Shown: positions 1 through 8,907, counted from the stretch's first letter. The stretch: 16,082 nt of DNA from CAZVRZ01 sp964629965 (GCA_964629965.1 CAZVRZ010000119.1:1-16082), one strand, 5' to 3'. Made by a program: numbers and translations. Notes: a model not told the origin generated them from the letters alone.

Positions 1-53
1 TGGTGGGAGCTCAAGCTTACCAGAGTTCAACCACTATTTTGTCCGGTAGTGAA
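1..53. repeat. Left arm of a perfect 53-bp terminal inverted repeat
   Basis: These 53 bases are the exact reverse complement of 16029-16081 at the other end of the window; identity stops abruptly at position 54. The inner border reads CCGGTAGTGAA. Two unique sequences entering the same sequence in opposite orientation is what is expected when both window ends run into the same end of a multicopy element such as an insertion sequence, with assembly stopping at about k-mer length. I do not recognise the IS family. The outer part contains adjacent GAGCTC and AAGCTT hexamers, so a vector or assembly artefact cannot be excluded. Confidence 0.85.
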
Positions 54-119
54 ACCGAAGAAGGCCTTTTCTTACTTGTCAAGGGACTTTGTTAAAGCCG
101 TGAACATATAGTAACAGTT

Positions 120-145
120 CTTTCGTCCGTTCCTGAAAACGAAAG
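120..145 (-). terminator. Weak hairpin downstream of the phosphotransferase gene
   Basis: CTTTCGT (120-126) and ACGAAAG (139-145) form a 7-bp stem with a 12-base loop, 20 bases past the stop codon at 165. There is no clear T-tract on the minus strand after it, so it is only a possible terminator. Nothing else is visible in 54-164. Confidence 0.2.
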
Positions 146-164
146 CTGTGATCTTCCTCATTAT

Positions 165-1283
165 TCAAATCTCGTGAGTATTATTCAACATCGCCTGTGC
201 GATCGAACTTCTATTTTCGACCAGGGCAGCCAGGTACTTATAGAGATTGTTGCAGCGTTCTTCCTTATCCCTTCCTGCGGGGGTGAAATCGTATCCCGGA
301 CCGCCGTATTCACCCGGCAGCCATTCCCACAAGTTCAACGTGCGGGTATACCAGATATGAAACAATTCCTGTTTTAAGGCAACGCGGTCAAGTTTTGCTC
401 CACTGTAAAAATCAATGCTCGTTATGAAATAATCAAGGTACTCATCTCGAAGTTCATTCGTCCATTTGAAGAGCGAGGCTGGGGCGCCCAGATACCGCGC
501 AATATCATAATGCTTGGCATCAAGGATCACATCCTCGAAATCGATCAAGCCAAGCTGGTCGCCGGCGAGCAAGACCATGTTGTTTGGTCTGAAATCGCTG
601 TGGGAGAGCCCAATCTCGAGGCCATTAATTCGTCGGAGCAGCGGCAGAGCGTTCGCCTGTAGATTCGTCTTGACCAGGTCGGAGCTGCACAGCCTTTCCA
701 GATCCCCGTTCAGTTTGCCATTCCCGGCCAACTGCCAGATCCGGTCAAGGATATAAACCGACCACGGTATCCAGGTTTTCCAATCTCTTGTATCGTTCTT
801 GCTTGCCATGTCCCGCCCGATCAGCGACACATACTCCAACGGGGGACTAATGCAGGACAACCTGGCAGCCAGGTCGAGGAATTTCCGGATGTTTTCTTCA
901 GAAGAAAAGAACGCCTTTTCATCAGTGATCTCTTTTTCATAGTTAAGCAGCATGATTTCGCAGCCCTGGGCGTCGCATTTTGTCCCGTACAGTTTCGGGG
1001 CAGGGATACCGAGTCCACCTAAATATTTATAATGATGCGCCTGTTTTGATTCCCGGCTGTTCAACTGCCTGCGGGCGAACAGCATTAGCGTGGCAGCCCT
1101 CCCATCGTCGAACCCGAGCGCGATGCGGGGAATGATATATTCACCGCAGATTCCCGGCATACTGACCTTTTTTTCGGTCACTTCATATTGGATCGAAGTA
1201 ATGTCGCACTTGAAATTGCCCTGCAGTATCTCCTTCAACTCTGGGTAGCCGATCTCAAATAACTGGTCTTTGTATGCTTCCAT
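165..1283 (-). CDS. APH/choline-kinase-fold phosphotransferase family protein
   Basis: A 372-aa protein with the C-lobe signature of the aminoglycoside/choline/homoserine phosphotransferase (APH) superfamily. The catalytic loop at residues 228-235 reads HSDFRPNN, with D230 as predicted catalytic base and N235 as metal ligand. It is followed by LIDFED at 246-251, with D248 as the second metal-binding aspartate. The N-lobe is divergent and I see no clear nucleotide-loop motif. The family transfers the ATP gamma-phosphate to small-molecule hydroxyls; the substrate cannot be told from sequence, and a resistance role should not be assumed. Start: ATG at 1283, preceded on the minus strand by AGGGAAAGGG five bases before the codon. 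It is monocistronic here: about 0.5 kb separates it from addA, and a repeat boundary lies just past its end. Family call is firm, function unknown. Confidence 0.85.
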   Translation of the reverse strand: MEAYKDQLFEIGYPELKEILQGNFKCDITSIQYEVTEKKVSMPGICGEYIIPRIALGFDDGRAATLMLFARRQLNSRESKQAHHYKYLGGLGIPAPKLYGTKCDAQGCEIMLLNYEKEITDEKAFFSSEENIRKFLDLAARLSCISPPLEYVSLIGRDMASKNDTRDWKTWIPWSVYILDRIWQLAGNGKLNGDLERLCSSDLVKTNLQANALPLLRRINGLEIGLSHSDFRPNNMVLLAGDQLGLIDFEDVILDAKHYDIARYLGAPASLFKWTNELRDEYLDYFITSIDFYSGAKLDRVALKQELFHIWYTRTLNLWEWLPGEYGGPGYDFTPAGRDKEERCNNLYKYLAALVENRSSIAQAMLNNTHEI

Positions 1284-1485
1284 GTCTGCCCTTTCCCTGA
1301 AAATGTGTGCAGTTCCAAAAATGAAACTTACCCGTCAAAGCATAACTGCAAATCGGGTCGTTGTCATCTAGAAAAGGTTATATCCGAGGTAAAGTGAACC
1401 GTCATAAGGTTTTTGATGCTAACCTCCTGATTACGTATATTGTGTTTGGGTACTGAACCAATTCACAACTAGCTTTATGAACATC

Positions 1486-1728
1486 CTAAGAAATCTTCTC
1501 AGCCGCGTTCTTTAAATCCTCGTTGCCAGGTCGAGAGTAACGCGCTGTGGTGTCCAGCCGGCTGCGACCAAATAAGATCAACAACCCCGCTTCTGGAGTG
1601 TTAAAGAAGTGTTCCAATTTGGTAGGCATATTGTTATCCCTTCAGCCCTGTGTGGGTACCGCATGTTGCACCTCATTTTACTCATCTAGAAGCGTATGTA
1701 CTGCTACGATATCCTTCGGCGCGATTTC
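1486..1728 (-). pseudogene. Decayed tyrosine recombinase C-terminal relic
   Basis: On the minus strand from 1629 to the TAG at 1486-1488 a 47-codon frame ends with GRSRLDTTARYSRPGNEDL followed by KNAAEKIS. This is the pattern around the catalytic tyrosine of XerC/D-like integrases (usually LGHSRLDTTxxYTRP...DL). Upstream in the same frame, beyond TGA and TAA stops (TAA at 1678-1680), are HAVPTQ, resembling the RHxxATQ box, and EIAPKDIVAVHTLLDE starting at 1728. Two in-frame stops and the loss of the expected arginine and histidine (RH to QH, GH to GR) show the gene is dead. It is not in frame with, or obviously related to, the recombinase trio at the right end. It was found only by reading the reverse strand of an otherwise empty intergenic stretch; the exact 5' limit is uncertain. 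Nothing is recognised in 1284-1485. Confidence 0.5.
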
Positions 1729-1760
1729 TAAACAATAGCGCATTGATCGACTTTCCCCGC

Positions 1761-4700
1761 TTACACCATCACCAACCTGACTTCATTCCTATAATCCAAA
1801 AAGCATACGCGTCTGCTGATCAGCGGCCCATGCAGCCTGCGAAAAGCAGTCATGTATCGGGCTATTTGTTTCCGGTATCCCTGCATCGCACGCGCCAATT
1901 CAGCCTCGCTGTCCAATTCATCGGTTTTGTAGTCCAACAAATGCCAGCCGTCTTCAAGGTGATAGAGTAAGTCGATCGCGCCAATATCCAGCTTGTCGCC
2001 GGTTGAGAAACTGTAAGGAACTTCATGGTGGCGCTCCAGGGCAGCATCAACTTCCTGCCAGATAGGATGAGAACGAAAGCGTTCCAGTAGAGTCTCGGCT
2101 TTGGCGATGGCGGCCTGGCGTTGGTCGGGATTGATCAGACCCTCACGGATCGCGACGCTTTCCAAGAGCGGTTGCAATCCGGGATGACCAGGAAACTGCC
2201 AGTGCTGCAAGGCGCGATGCACCAGGTTACCCACCGCGATCGAAAGCGATCGGGCATCTCCGGTAATGCGTTGGGCGTAACTGGCCGTTTCGGTTGGTTC
2301 GGGATCGTGCTCTTCTGGTTCTGGGGGAATTAACGAACCGAATAGAAACTCCTCGTTTGATATGGGCCGATTCTCAACAATCGCTGCGATTTTGACGGGT
2401 TGAGATTGGGCGGTCAACAGGCCGGCCTGCAGCGTGTTGCCGCTATCAAGGGCTGCCTCAAACCACTCTCCCGGATGCTCCATCAGTGATTTCGGGCTGA
2501 TTTTGCAGGCCTCGATGATTGCTTTCGTCCAGCCTCTGGCAATGCCTCTCCCATCGAATGCGCCGCTGATCAAGAGTTTCTCTTCGGCGCGCGTCATTGC
2601 CACGTAGAACAGGCGGTTGACTTCGGCCTCGTTGATGTCTTTATCCTCCAGCCGGGCTAACTGGTAGAATAGAGGCGTACTGGTAAGTTCGGTAGGCCTC
2701 CAGGCGAAATCGCCTTGCTGTGTCAAATAGAACCGGCCGCCTTTATTAATACCGGCATAATTTGCATACGCTAGTACGACAAAGGGAAATTCCAAGCCCT
2801 TGGCCTTATGGATCGTCATCAGGCGAACCGAACCGCTGGCTTCGGCTACCGCTTCGCCCTCTCGACCGCCGGTGTCGCTGAGGGTTTGAACTTGCTCCAG
2901 AAAAGCCCGGATATTNNNNNNNNNNCCGATGCGAGCATCGGCAAGCAATTTATCAATGTTCCGGCCCAGGCGGTTATGTTGTGTCGCCAGGATGGCGCGG
3001 TAATCCGTCAGGCTGAGCAACCTTTGGAGCAGGTCAGCGACTGGCAAACGATCGACATCCTGTAATAATTCCCCGAAGATGCGTGCGGCACGTTGCGCGT
3101 AGCCCTGCATCTCTGGCGATAACGTCTCCAGATTCCCCTGCAGCGCCTGCCAGAGCGAGGATGACTGCGGGTTCGCTTTGCGCAGCCAATACAGGGCTTC
3201 GTCGCTCAAACCAAACGCCGGCGAGCGCAGCGCCCCGGCCATATAAATATCCACCCAGGGGTTAGCGAGCGCCGCTAGGATATTGAGCACATCGCGAACT
3301 TCGGGTCGCTCGTAAAAGCCGCGTCCGGCAACGGTTACATAGGGGATCCCTGCTTCTTGCAGGGCATCCTCGTATTCGCCATAGGCTGAAGAAGCCCGAA
3401 ACAGAAGCGCAACATCATCCCAGCGCTTGATTTCTCCGCTTTGCTTCAGCGCCGCCAGGTGTTGGGTTAGAGAGCGGGCAGCGGCTTGTTTTATGGTGAC
3501 TTTTTGGGAGTCTTTCTGCCCAAGCACAAATTGAATATACGGTGAAATCGCGGCCGGCGGCTCCTGCCTGGCGCCAGTTTGGGGCGAGAAGGGCACGAAG
3601 TAAGGCTTGGCAGCGTCTTCCTGGTCGCCCATCACAGCCCGCAATAAATCCCCGGCTGAATCCAAAAGAGCGCTGTGCGTGCGAAAGTTTTCTGCAAAAT
3701 TAAGCTCCTGGCCGCCAAGCGCTTGATTTTCGGCTTGCAAACTGCGAAACACAGCCACGTTTGCGCCGCGAAAGCGGTAAATGCTCTGGCGGGCATCGCC
3801 CACCACGAACAACTTGCCGGGCGTTTGGCCGCACAATGCATGAACGATCCCGCGTTGGCGCAGGTTTGTATCTTGAAACTCATCTACTAGCATGGCCTGG
3901 ATTTCTGTTTGCCAGCGATCTTTGATGGTCTGGTTCTGTAAGAGTATTAAGGCGCCCTGTTCCAGATCATCGAAATCCAGGGCGCGCTGCTCGGCCAGCG
4001 CCTGGGTGTAGGTATTCACGGCCTGGGTATACAGCTTTCGCAGCGCGGGGTAGGCGGCTTCGTAGGCAGCTTCTTCCTCAGGAATGGGCGGGGGATCATC
4101 GGATTTGTTGCCGCCCAACCAGGGGGCCAGAGCCGCATCGTAAGCCTTATTCAAGGCTGTGGCCGCTTGTTTTGCAACCCCGTTTTTACCTTTTGAGCCG
4201 AAGCTGAGATACTTTTGGCGGATTTGAAACAATTGCACAGCAGCCTGGACTGGATCCCCGGCTGTCAGTACAGTTTCCACATCCCGCCAGGCGGGAACTA
4301 GCTGCGCCATCAAACCAACAACTACATCATCGGCGTTAGCAGACAATTCACCCCTGGCGGACAGGCCAGTCAGCGTATTGACAGCACCCTTGATTTCTTC
4401 ATGATCCACGAAAAGGCGCAAGGCGGTATCAATCGCTCGGCGGATATTGGGCGTTTTCGCCAAAACAGGATTGGCATCCAAACGCTTTGCCAGCAATTCG
4501 TTAACCAGCGCTTGCAAAGCCTGGATATTGAATAATCTGAACAGGCCAACAAGCTCTGGATCGTCAGCGGCGCCTTCAACGGACATGGTAGCTGCTTCGG
4601 CGCGCAGCGCGGCAGACTGGTTTTCGTCAAGCACCACAAAGCGGGGGTCAATCCTGGCTTCGGCTGGATGGGTGCGCAGGATTTCAGCACACAGGCTATG

Positions 4701-5024
4701 TATAGTGCCAATGCGAGCCGCATCCAACTTGCTGAGAATATCCCGCCAATGTTCGACCTCGTCATCTTCGATTGCCGCTTCAATCGCCTTCCGGGTGTAG
4801 GCATAAAGGCGGTTGCGCATTTCGCGTGCCGCCTTTTCGGTAAAGGTAATGGCCACCACGCGTTGTGGATCCAGGCCTTCATCCAGCAGGGAGAGATAAC
4901 GAACAATCAGCGTGCGGGTTTTGCCGCTGCCTGCGCCAGCGGTCACGATCAAATTATTCTCCCTTTCCTGTGTAGCCTGGGCCTGGAGAGGCGTTAGCTC
5001 GAGCAGTTTTACCAGGTCAGCCAT
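1761..5024 (-). CDS. addA: AddA-type helicase-nuclease subunit
   Basis: About 1087 aa; RecB-like SF1A helicase fused to a C-terminal PD-(D/E)XK nuclease, the AddA subunit that with AddB resects double-strand breaks and loads RecA. Visible motifs: Walker A AGAGSGKT (29-36, K35), motif Ia FTEKAAREM (61-69), Walker B DEFQD (381-385), motif III GDARQSIYRFRGA, NFRTHS, motif V MTIHKAKGLEF, motif VI FYVAMTRAEEKL (R812), and nuclease residues H936, D1018, D1031 and K1033 (LLDYKTDE). All catalytic residues are present. The start is ATG 5024, not the possible ATG 60 codons upstream: GGAGG at 5034-5038 lies nine bases before it, and the first 8 bases overlap the addB stop, indicating translational coupling. 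Ten Ns at 2916-2925 fall near codons 700-703; the frame is open on both sides, so numbering beyond them assumes the gap size is right. Shorter than Bacillus AddA (about 1230 aa). Confidence 0.95.
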   Translation of the reverse strand: MADLVKLLELTPLQAQATQERENNLIVTAGAGSGKTRTLIVRYLSLLDEGLDPQRVVAITFTEKAAREMRNRLYAYTRKAIEAAIEDDEVEHWRDILSKLDAARIGTIHSLCAEILRTHPAEARIDPRFVVLDENQSAALRAEAATMSVEGAADDPELVGLFRLFNIQALQALVNELLAKRLDANPVLAKTPNIRRAIDTALRLFVDHEEIKGAVNTLTGLSARGELSANADDVVVGLMAQLVPAWRDVETVLTAGDPVQAAVQLFQIRQKYLSFGSKGKNGVAKQAATALNKAYDAALAPWLGGNKSDDPPPIPEEEAAYEAAYPALRKLYTQAVNTYTQALAEQRALDFDDLEQGALILLQNQTIKDRWQTEIQAMLVDEFQDTNLRQRGIVHALCGQTPGKLFVVGDARQSIYRFRGANVAVFRSLQAENQALGGQELNFAENFRTHSALLDSAGDLLRAVMGDQEDAAKPYFVPFSPQTGARQEPPAAISPYIQFVLGQKDSQKVTIKQAAARSLTQHLAALKQSGEIKRWDDVALLFRASSAYGEYEDALQEAGIPYVTVAGRGFYERPEVRDVLNILAALANPWVDIYMAGALRSPAFGLSDEALYWLRKANPQSSSLWQALQGNLETLSPEMQGYAQRAARIFGELLQDVDRLPVADLLQRLLSLTDYRAILATQHNRLGRNIDKLLADARIXXXXNIRAFLEQVQTLSDTGGREGEAVAEASGSVRLMTIHKAKGLEFPFVVLAYANYAGINKGGRFYLTQQGDFAWRPTELTSTPLFYQLARLEDKDINEAEVNRLFYVAMTRAEEKLLISGAFDGRGIARGWTKAIIEACKISPKSLMEHPGEWFEAALDSGNTLQAGLLTAQSQPVKIAAIVENRPISNEEFLFGSLIPPEPEEHDPEPTETASYAQRITGDARSLSIAVGNLVHRALQHWQFPGHPGLQPLLESVAIREGLINPDQRQAAIAKAETLLERFRSHPIWQEVDAALERHHEVPYSFSTGDKLDIGAIDLLYHLEDGWHLLDYKTDELDSEAELARAMQGYRKQIARYMTAFRRLHGPLISRRVCFLDYRNEVRLVMV
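2916..2941. other. Scaffold gap (10 N) abutting a short perfect hairpin
   Basis: Positions 2916-2925 are N. Directly adjacent, 2926-2941 reads CCGATGC-GA-GCATCGG, a 7-bp inverted repeat with a 2-base loop. Such a foldback could have stalled sequencing or split the assembly. In addA the residues on both sides (LADARI and NIRAFLEQV) match the region just before motif V in relatives with about four residues missing, so the gap length is plausible. Confidence 0.9.
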
Positions 5025-8000
5025 AATAACGGCCCTCCGGTTCGTTGCGCCAGCACCAGGCGGCGGCAGTGCAATAGGATGGACAGCCGCCATCGGGTGG
5101 GATGGGTGGAAATTCTCCAGCGCGAATCCCCACCACAATCTGGTCAAGTCGTGCCTTGGCAACTTCCAGCGCACCCTGTGGCCCAGAGTTATCTTCGTGT
5201 TCAAAAGAGCTCAGGGTTAGCTTGCCGGGCTTGGCAGAAAGAATTGCCCAATATAGACCCTCGACCGGAAATGGGTATTGATGCACTTGTTGGGCAGCCA
5301 GTGCGTAGAGCGGGAGTTGTAAGCGACGACCCGAGAGCAGTGCGTTTTTATCCAGGTGTGAGCTGCCGGTCTTGTAGTCTACCACGCGAGTGCGCGTACC
5401 GGAGGCATCTTGATCCAGGCGGTCGATCAGCCCGCGCACTTGAATTTCCCCCGAGCGCTCCAGCGCAATTTTGAGCGGCTTGTAGCCATCTCTGCCGAAG
5501 GCTAATTCGTATGCCGCTGGCCTCCACAGCGGATCCAACGCGTCCAGTTCTCGAATGGTATTTTCAAGAACAGCAGTCATTTGCACCTGTTCGGTTTGCC
5601 ATAAAGCCGAGGGCCGAAATTCTTTGGATGCCTCTGCAAGCCGAAATTGTTCTTGGGCAACCCCTGGCAAGAGCGCCAGCACTTCTTCAACATCTGCCGG
5701 ATTGCTTGCCTGTTGATAAACATGCTCAAGGATGGCGTGTAACAGACTGCCGCGCTGGGCAATCGTCAGGCCCGGCTCAGGGGTAGGTTGAGCTTCTAAG
5801 CCCAGTAGGCGTTCCACATAGAAGCGGAAGGGACAGGTGCCGTAAGTCTCTAGCGCGGTTGGGCTCCAAACAAATTCATTGCCATACAGAGTAGAGAGGC
5901 GTTCAGCCAGGGCCTCCAGCCCACCCTCAAATACGCCCATCGGCTGGTGGTCGTTGTGGGCAGCCAGTATCGAACGGGCATGCCCCAGATATTCCCAACG
6001 CGCCAGTAGATCGCGCTTGAATAATTCTGGGAGGTCTGCACTATGGCGTACACTCCACAGCAGGGTTTCTTCTTCTGATGCTGCATCGGCCAGCGGGCGC
6101 GGCGCTTCCGGCTGGATGGTTTGCATCAAACCAGGGAACTGCTCTGGTGGGAAGAATCCGCTCACTTCTTTCCAATACGGCGACTCTAGCCACGGCTCGC
6201 CGTTATCAGCCAGGTATGGCCGGGTGAGCAACAAATAGGCATCGCTGCGGGTAATTGCCTGGTAGAACAACCCGGCCTGCTCGCGCTGCAGGCGTTGTTC
6301 CAGTTTGAGGCGGCAGCGCAAATCTTCGCCCAACCAGGGATCCACGCGCTCTTGCTCTGGGAGTACACCTTCCGCCAGGCCCAGGAGTGCAACGGCTTTG
6401 AAGCGTAAACCGCGACAATCCATCAAATGGCCAACCTGCACGGCTCCGTAGGAATATGTGAGCTCTTCGCAGTAGGATGCGCTCTCCACGGCTCCCTGCA
6501 GATCACTGATGAATTGCGGATACCTTACCGCATCCCCTTCAGCGATGGTTTCGCCTACTATCATAGCCCGCAACACCTCACCAAAAGTGTTCAGCGCTTC
6601 CTGCTCATCGGCGCTGGGTGTTCGATCGTAAAATCCCAGGGCTTCCAATCGTTCTTCCAGCCAGGCCACCCAGGTTTCCAAATGCTGGGGCGCGTCAAGA
6701 GATATGTCCAACAAGGCAAAGAATTCCAATAAATGGGCTTTGAGATTTGCGGCTTGTTGACCGTGGGGCAGCGTGGGTGGACGGAACTCGTCATCAGGAT
6801 CTTCCGCTGACATCGTGTCTTGGTTCGCTAACCAATCAAGCGCCTCTACCCATTGTTCTTGCCCCATCGTAATCTTGCGGTCCAGGCTGACCAGCTCAAG
6901 GGTATGAATATCCCTGGATGTGAGATGGAAACGAGTCATATCCAGGTAGGGGCTGCGCAGTGCATCCAGAAGCGGCCCACGGCGAAAATCATGGATTGGC
7001 AAAGCTAGCAGATTTAATACTGCGCCAACTACAGGAGCGCTTGCCAGTGATTGGCCATGATAGAAATGCAGCGGCAGACCAAACTCTCGTGCTGCCGAGT
7101 GCAAGTGAGGAGCATAAGTGTCGAGTGTTGGCGCGAACAAAGCACACTCGTTTGCTGTCAGGCCATCGCGCACGATCCGAGCTTTGATCCAGCGTAACGC
7201 CTCCCGCGCCTCTTCTACGGGCGTGCGGCAGGCGCGTAAGTTCAGTGAATGGACTCCCTTAATCGGCTCAGCAGGTGTTCTCGAGTCGAAGATATGTCTT
7301 TCGATGTGGGCTATCAATGGCGGAAGATGAGATGAATACTTATCATCTGCGAACCATAAACTGTCGCTGCAGATTTCTTGCAAGTCCTGCAGCCCGCGTT
7401 GAAAACGGCGGTGGGCTTGCCGCTGCATGTTGGGTGCGCCAGGCAGGGTAATCAGCATCTCTAGGCCGGCGTTGGCTAATAAGCGCAGTGTGCTCAACTG
7501 GCCGCCTTCAAAAGCCTCAAAACCGTCAACGACCAACAAATCCAGCCCGGAAGCCAATTCCGGTTTTGTTTCCAAAGCCTGTACAGCCAACCAACTCATC
7601 CCTTCCTGATCAGCCCAGCCCTGGCGACGTAAGATATCCTGGTAAGCATCGTAGATCAAAGATATATCTTGTAGGGCTATGCTACCGTTTACAGATGCTG
7701 AAAACTGCTCGGGATAGACCAAAGCACGCTTGAGCTCTCCAAAGCGCTGGCGTAATTCGAGAATGAAACCTGGCATTTCAGCGATGGTCTGGTAAAACTG
7801 TAATTGGGGGCGCACCCGTCGCACGGCTTCTTGAAGTAAACGGTGGATAATCGGACCGCCGGCCAGGGGAATCGGCTGTCTGGCTTTCTCGAGGAAATAT
7901 TCGTATAGGGAACCAAATGTACCCACCCGAGCCCCCAATGCGCCGCCAGCTTTTGCCATGCGTCGGCGAAATGCCGTTGCCTGGCGCCGGTCAGGTAGGA

Positions 8001-8121
8001 TTACCCAGGTGTTTGAGAAGGGCGCCATTCTTAGCTGCGCCTGCACTCGCTGGATACAGCGCTGCGTTTTGCCGCTAGCTGGTGGGGAAACAATCAGAGA
8101 TATGCTTTTCCTCTCATGCAT
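5017..8121 (-). CDS. addB: AddB-type helicase-nuclease subunit with Fe-S cysteines
   Basis: A 1034-aa protein, the partner of AddA in double-strand break processing. It has an N-terminal Walker A PPASGKT (13-19, K18) in a UvrD-like fold whose other helicase motifs are degenerate, as is usual for AddB. The C-terminal half is a PD-(D/E)XK nuclease with VDYKTG (D915, K917). The nuclease is bracketed by four cysteines expected to bind a 4Fe-4S cluster: C763 (YGTCPFRFY) and C1013, C1017, C1023 (CPSYCTAAAWC, spacing x3/x5 rather than the x2/x5 of Bacillus). addB precedes addA, the usual Gram-positive-like order, with an 8-bp ATGGCTGA overlap at 5017-5024. The start at ATG 8121 is fixed mainly by the closeness of Walker A to the N-terminus; no good Shine-Dalgarno is seen before it, so expression may be leaderless or weakly initiated. 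Confidence 0.93.
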   Translation of the reverse strand: MHERKSISLIVSPPASGKTQRCIQRVQAQLRMAPFSNTWVILPDRRQATAFRRRMAKAGGALGARVGTFGSLYEYFLEKARQPIPLAGGPIIHRLLQEAVRRVRPQLQFYQTIAEMPGFILELRQRFGELKRALVYPEQFSASVNGSIALQDISLIYDAYQDILRRQGWADQEGMSWLAVQALETKPELASGLDLLVVDGFEAFEGGQLSTLRLLANAGLEMLITLPGAPNMQRQAHRRFQRGLQDLQEICSDSLWFADDKYSSHLPPLIAHIERHIFDSRTPAEPIKGVHSLNLRACRTPVEEAREALRWIKARIVRDGLTANECALFAPTLDTYAPHLHSAAREFGLPLHFYHGQSLASAPVVGAVLNLLALPIHDFRRGPLLDALRSPYLDMTRFHLTSRDIHTLELVSLDRKITMGQEQWVEALDWLANQDTMSAEDPDDEFRPPTLPHGQQAANLKAHLLEFFALLDISLDAPQHLETWVAWLEERLEALGFYDRTPSADEQEALNTFGEVLRAMIVGETIAEGDAVRYPQFISDLQGAVESASYCEELTYSYGAVQVGHLMDCRGLRFKAVALLGLAEGVLPEQERVDPWLGEDLRCRLKLEQRLQREQAGLFYQAITRSDAYLLLTRPYLADNGEPWLESPYWKEVSGFFPPEQFPGLMQTIQPEAPRPLADAASEEETLLWSVRHSADLPELFKRDLLARWEYLGHARSILAAHNDHQPMGVFEGGLEALAERLSTLYGNEFVWSPTALETYGTCPFRFYVERLLGLEAQPTPEPGLTIAQRGSLLHAILEHVYQQASNPADVEEVLALLPGVAQEQFRLAEASKEFRPSALWQTEQVQMTAVLENTIRELDALDPLWRPAAYELAFGRDGYKPLKIALERSGEIQVRGLIDRLDQDASGTRTRVVDYKTGSSHLDKNALLSGRRLQLPLYALAAQQVHQYPFPVEGLYWAILSAKPGKLTLSSFEHEDNSGPQGALEVAKARLDQIVVGIRAGEFPPIPPDGGCPSYCTAAAWCWRNEPEGRYYG

Positions 8122-8157
8122 GATGTAGTTGATCGTTTCGTTGGCAGATTCTTTCCT

Positions 8158-8185
8158 ATTATGGATGTACCACTCTCAAGCTCAA
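8158..8185 (-). promoter_or_regulatory. Candidate sigma-70-like promoter for addBA
   Basis: On the minus strand TTGAGC (8180-8185) and CATAAT (8158-8163) are separated by 16 bases and would start transcription about 30 bases upstream of the addB ATG. The -10 box is 5/6 to consensus and the -35 is 4/6. It lies within the last codons of the vapC remnant. This is a prediction by eye only. Confidence 0.3.
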
Positions 8186-8308
8186 GTGCTGCTCAAAGGC
8201 CTCAAAATCCGCATCGCTGTGCAACAGGCTGCGGTCGTTTTCAATGCAGTAGGTGGCGATCAGGCAGTCGATCGTTTTGTGCTCCGTAATGCCCAGGGCG
8301 CGCAGCGG
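8159..8308 (-). pseudogene. Truncated VapC-family PIN-domain toxin, C-terminal stub
   Basis: Fifty codons on the minus strand end in TAA at 8159-8161. They read RALGITEHKTIDCLIATYC, IENDRSLLHSDADFEAFEQH and LSLRVVHP. This is the C-terminal third of type II VapC toxins (KTIDxLIATxCIE, LLHxDxDFxPF), PIN ribonucleases normally paired with VapB antitoxin. The stub keeps the third and fourth acidic positions (IDCLIA, HSDADF) but lacks the N-terminal catalytic aspartate, any start codon and any antitoxin gene. Homology stops at about 8308-8320, exactly where the more AT-rich SAP/DUF6434 gene ends, suggesting that insertion of that segment or a deletion removed the rest. Inactive as it stands. The codon style matches the GC-rich flanking addB. 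Confidence 0.8.
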
Positions 8309-8323
8309 ACAGCAATACTGATG

Positions 8324-8874
8324 CTAAACCTTGCTTACATTTCGCCGTTTTTTCTTATTTATTTTCCACTCCTGAATTGCTTCTTTCAACTTTGCATCAG
8401 GATGTGTTTTAAAATATTCTCGAATATGCCGATTATATTCAAATTGTGGCGCAATAGGTTTTTCCTGTAAGGAATTTCGCTGCGTTTCTTCCCACATTTC
8501 TATCGCTTCATTCGAAGTTTTACCAATCCTACGATGAATAAAATCTCGCATAACACCATCAAAATGAAAATAAATCCCAATTTCTTGTTCAAAAAAAGCA
8601 CGTAATTCTTGACTACACCTCCACCCTGCCCTAATTACACTCTGACGGGCAAACTCCTTGGGCATTGTTTCTGTTCGCCTTGTAAATTTCTTAGATGGCT
8701 TGTTCTCTGGTATGCCTGTTGCTAGGAATTGGCTAATCCTAACTGTTAAATCTTGCTTGGAGCCAGTAGTAGATAAATCACGGCCTTGCAAAAAACTAAT
8801 GAGTTCTTCTTTGAGCCAATAATAACTCAAGAAATCATCTGCGTTGTATGTCGATTCAACTTTGGACGTGTCAT
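8324..8874 (-). pseudogene. SAP/DUF6434-type protein gene with an N-terminal 1-base frameshift
   Basis: The main open frame (up to 8830, where only a TTG is available) encodes a protein starting SYYWLKEELISFL and including GSKQDLTVRISQFL, a SAP-like putative DNA-binding helix pair. It continues into a domain with GWRCSQELRAFFEQ, HRRIGKTSNEAIEMW and APQFEYNRHIREYFKTHP, which I recognise as the DUF6434 pattern. An ATG at 8872-8874 in another frame gives MTRPKLN, matching the M-x-RP-x-L start of the family. Joining them with one missing base near 8853 restores the family spacing to YYWLK and gives about 183 aa. The frameshift is either a sequencing or assembly error or a real inactivating mutation. 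AT-rich codons unlike the neighbours suggest acquisition by transfer. Function unknown. Confidence 0.7.
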
Positions 8875-8907
8875 TGTGTCTTTTTCTCTTTGCTCATTGG
8901 GCGACCC

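Noticed and set aside
165..1283. Aminoglycoside resistance gene
   Set aside because: Only the general APH superfamily signature is present; nothing indicates a drug substrate.
1547..1970. Two small plus-strand open frames near the addA 3' end
   Set aside because: They are antisense to the recombinase relic and to addA, with no coding character.
5025..5204. A 60-codon N-terminal extension of addA in the same frame
   Set aside because: It overlaps the conserved addB C-terminus including its Fe-S cysteines, and ATG 5024 has its own GGAGG.
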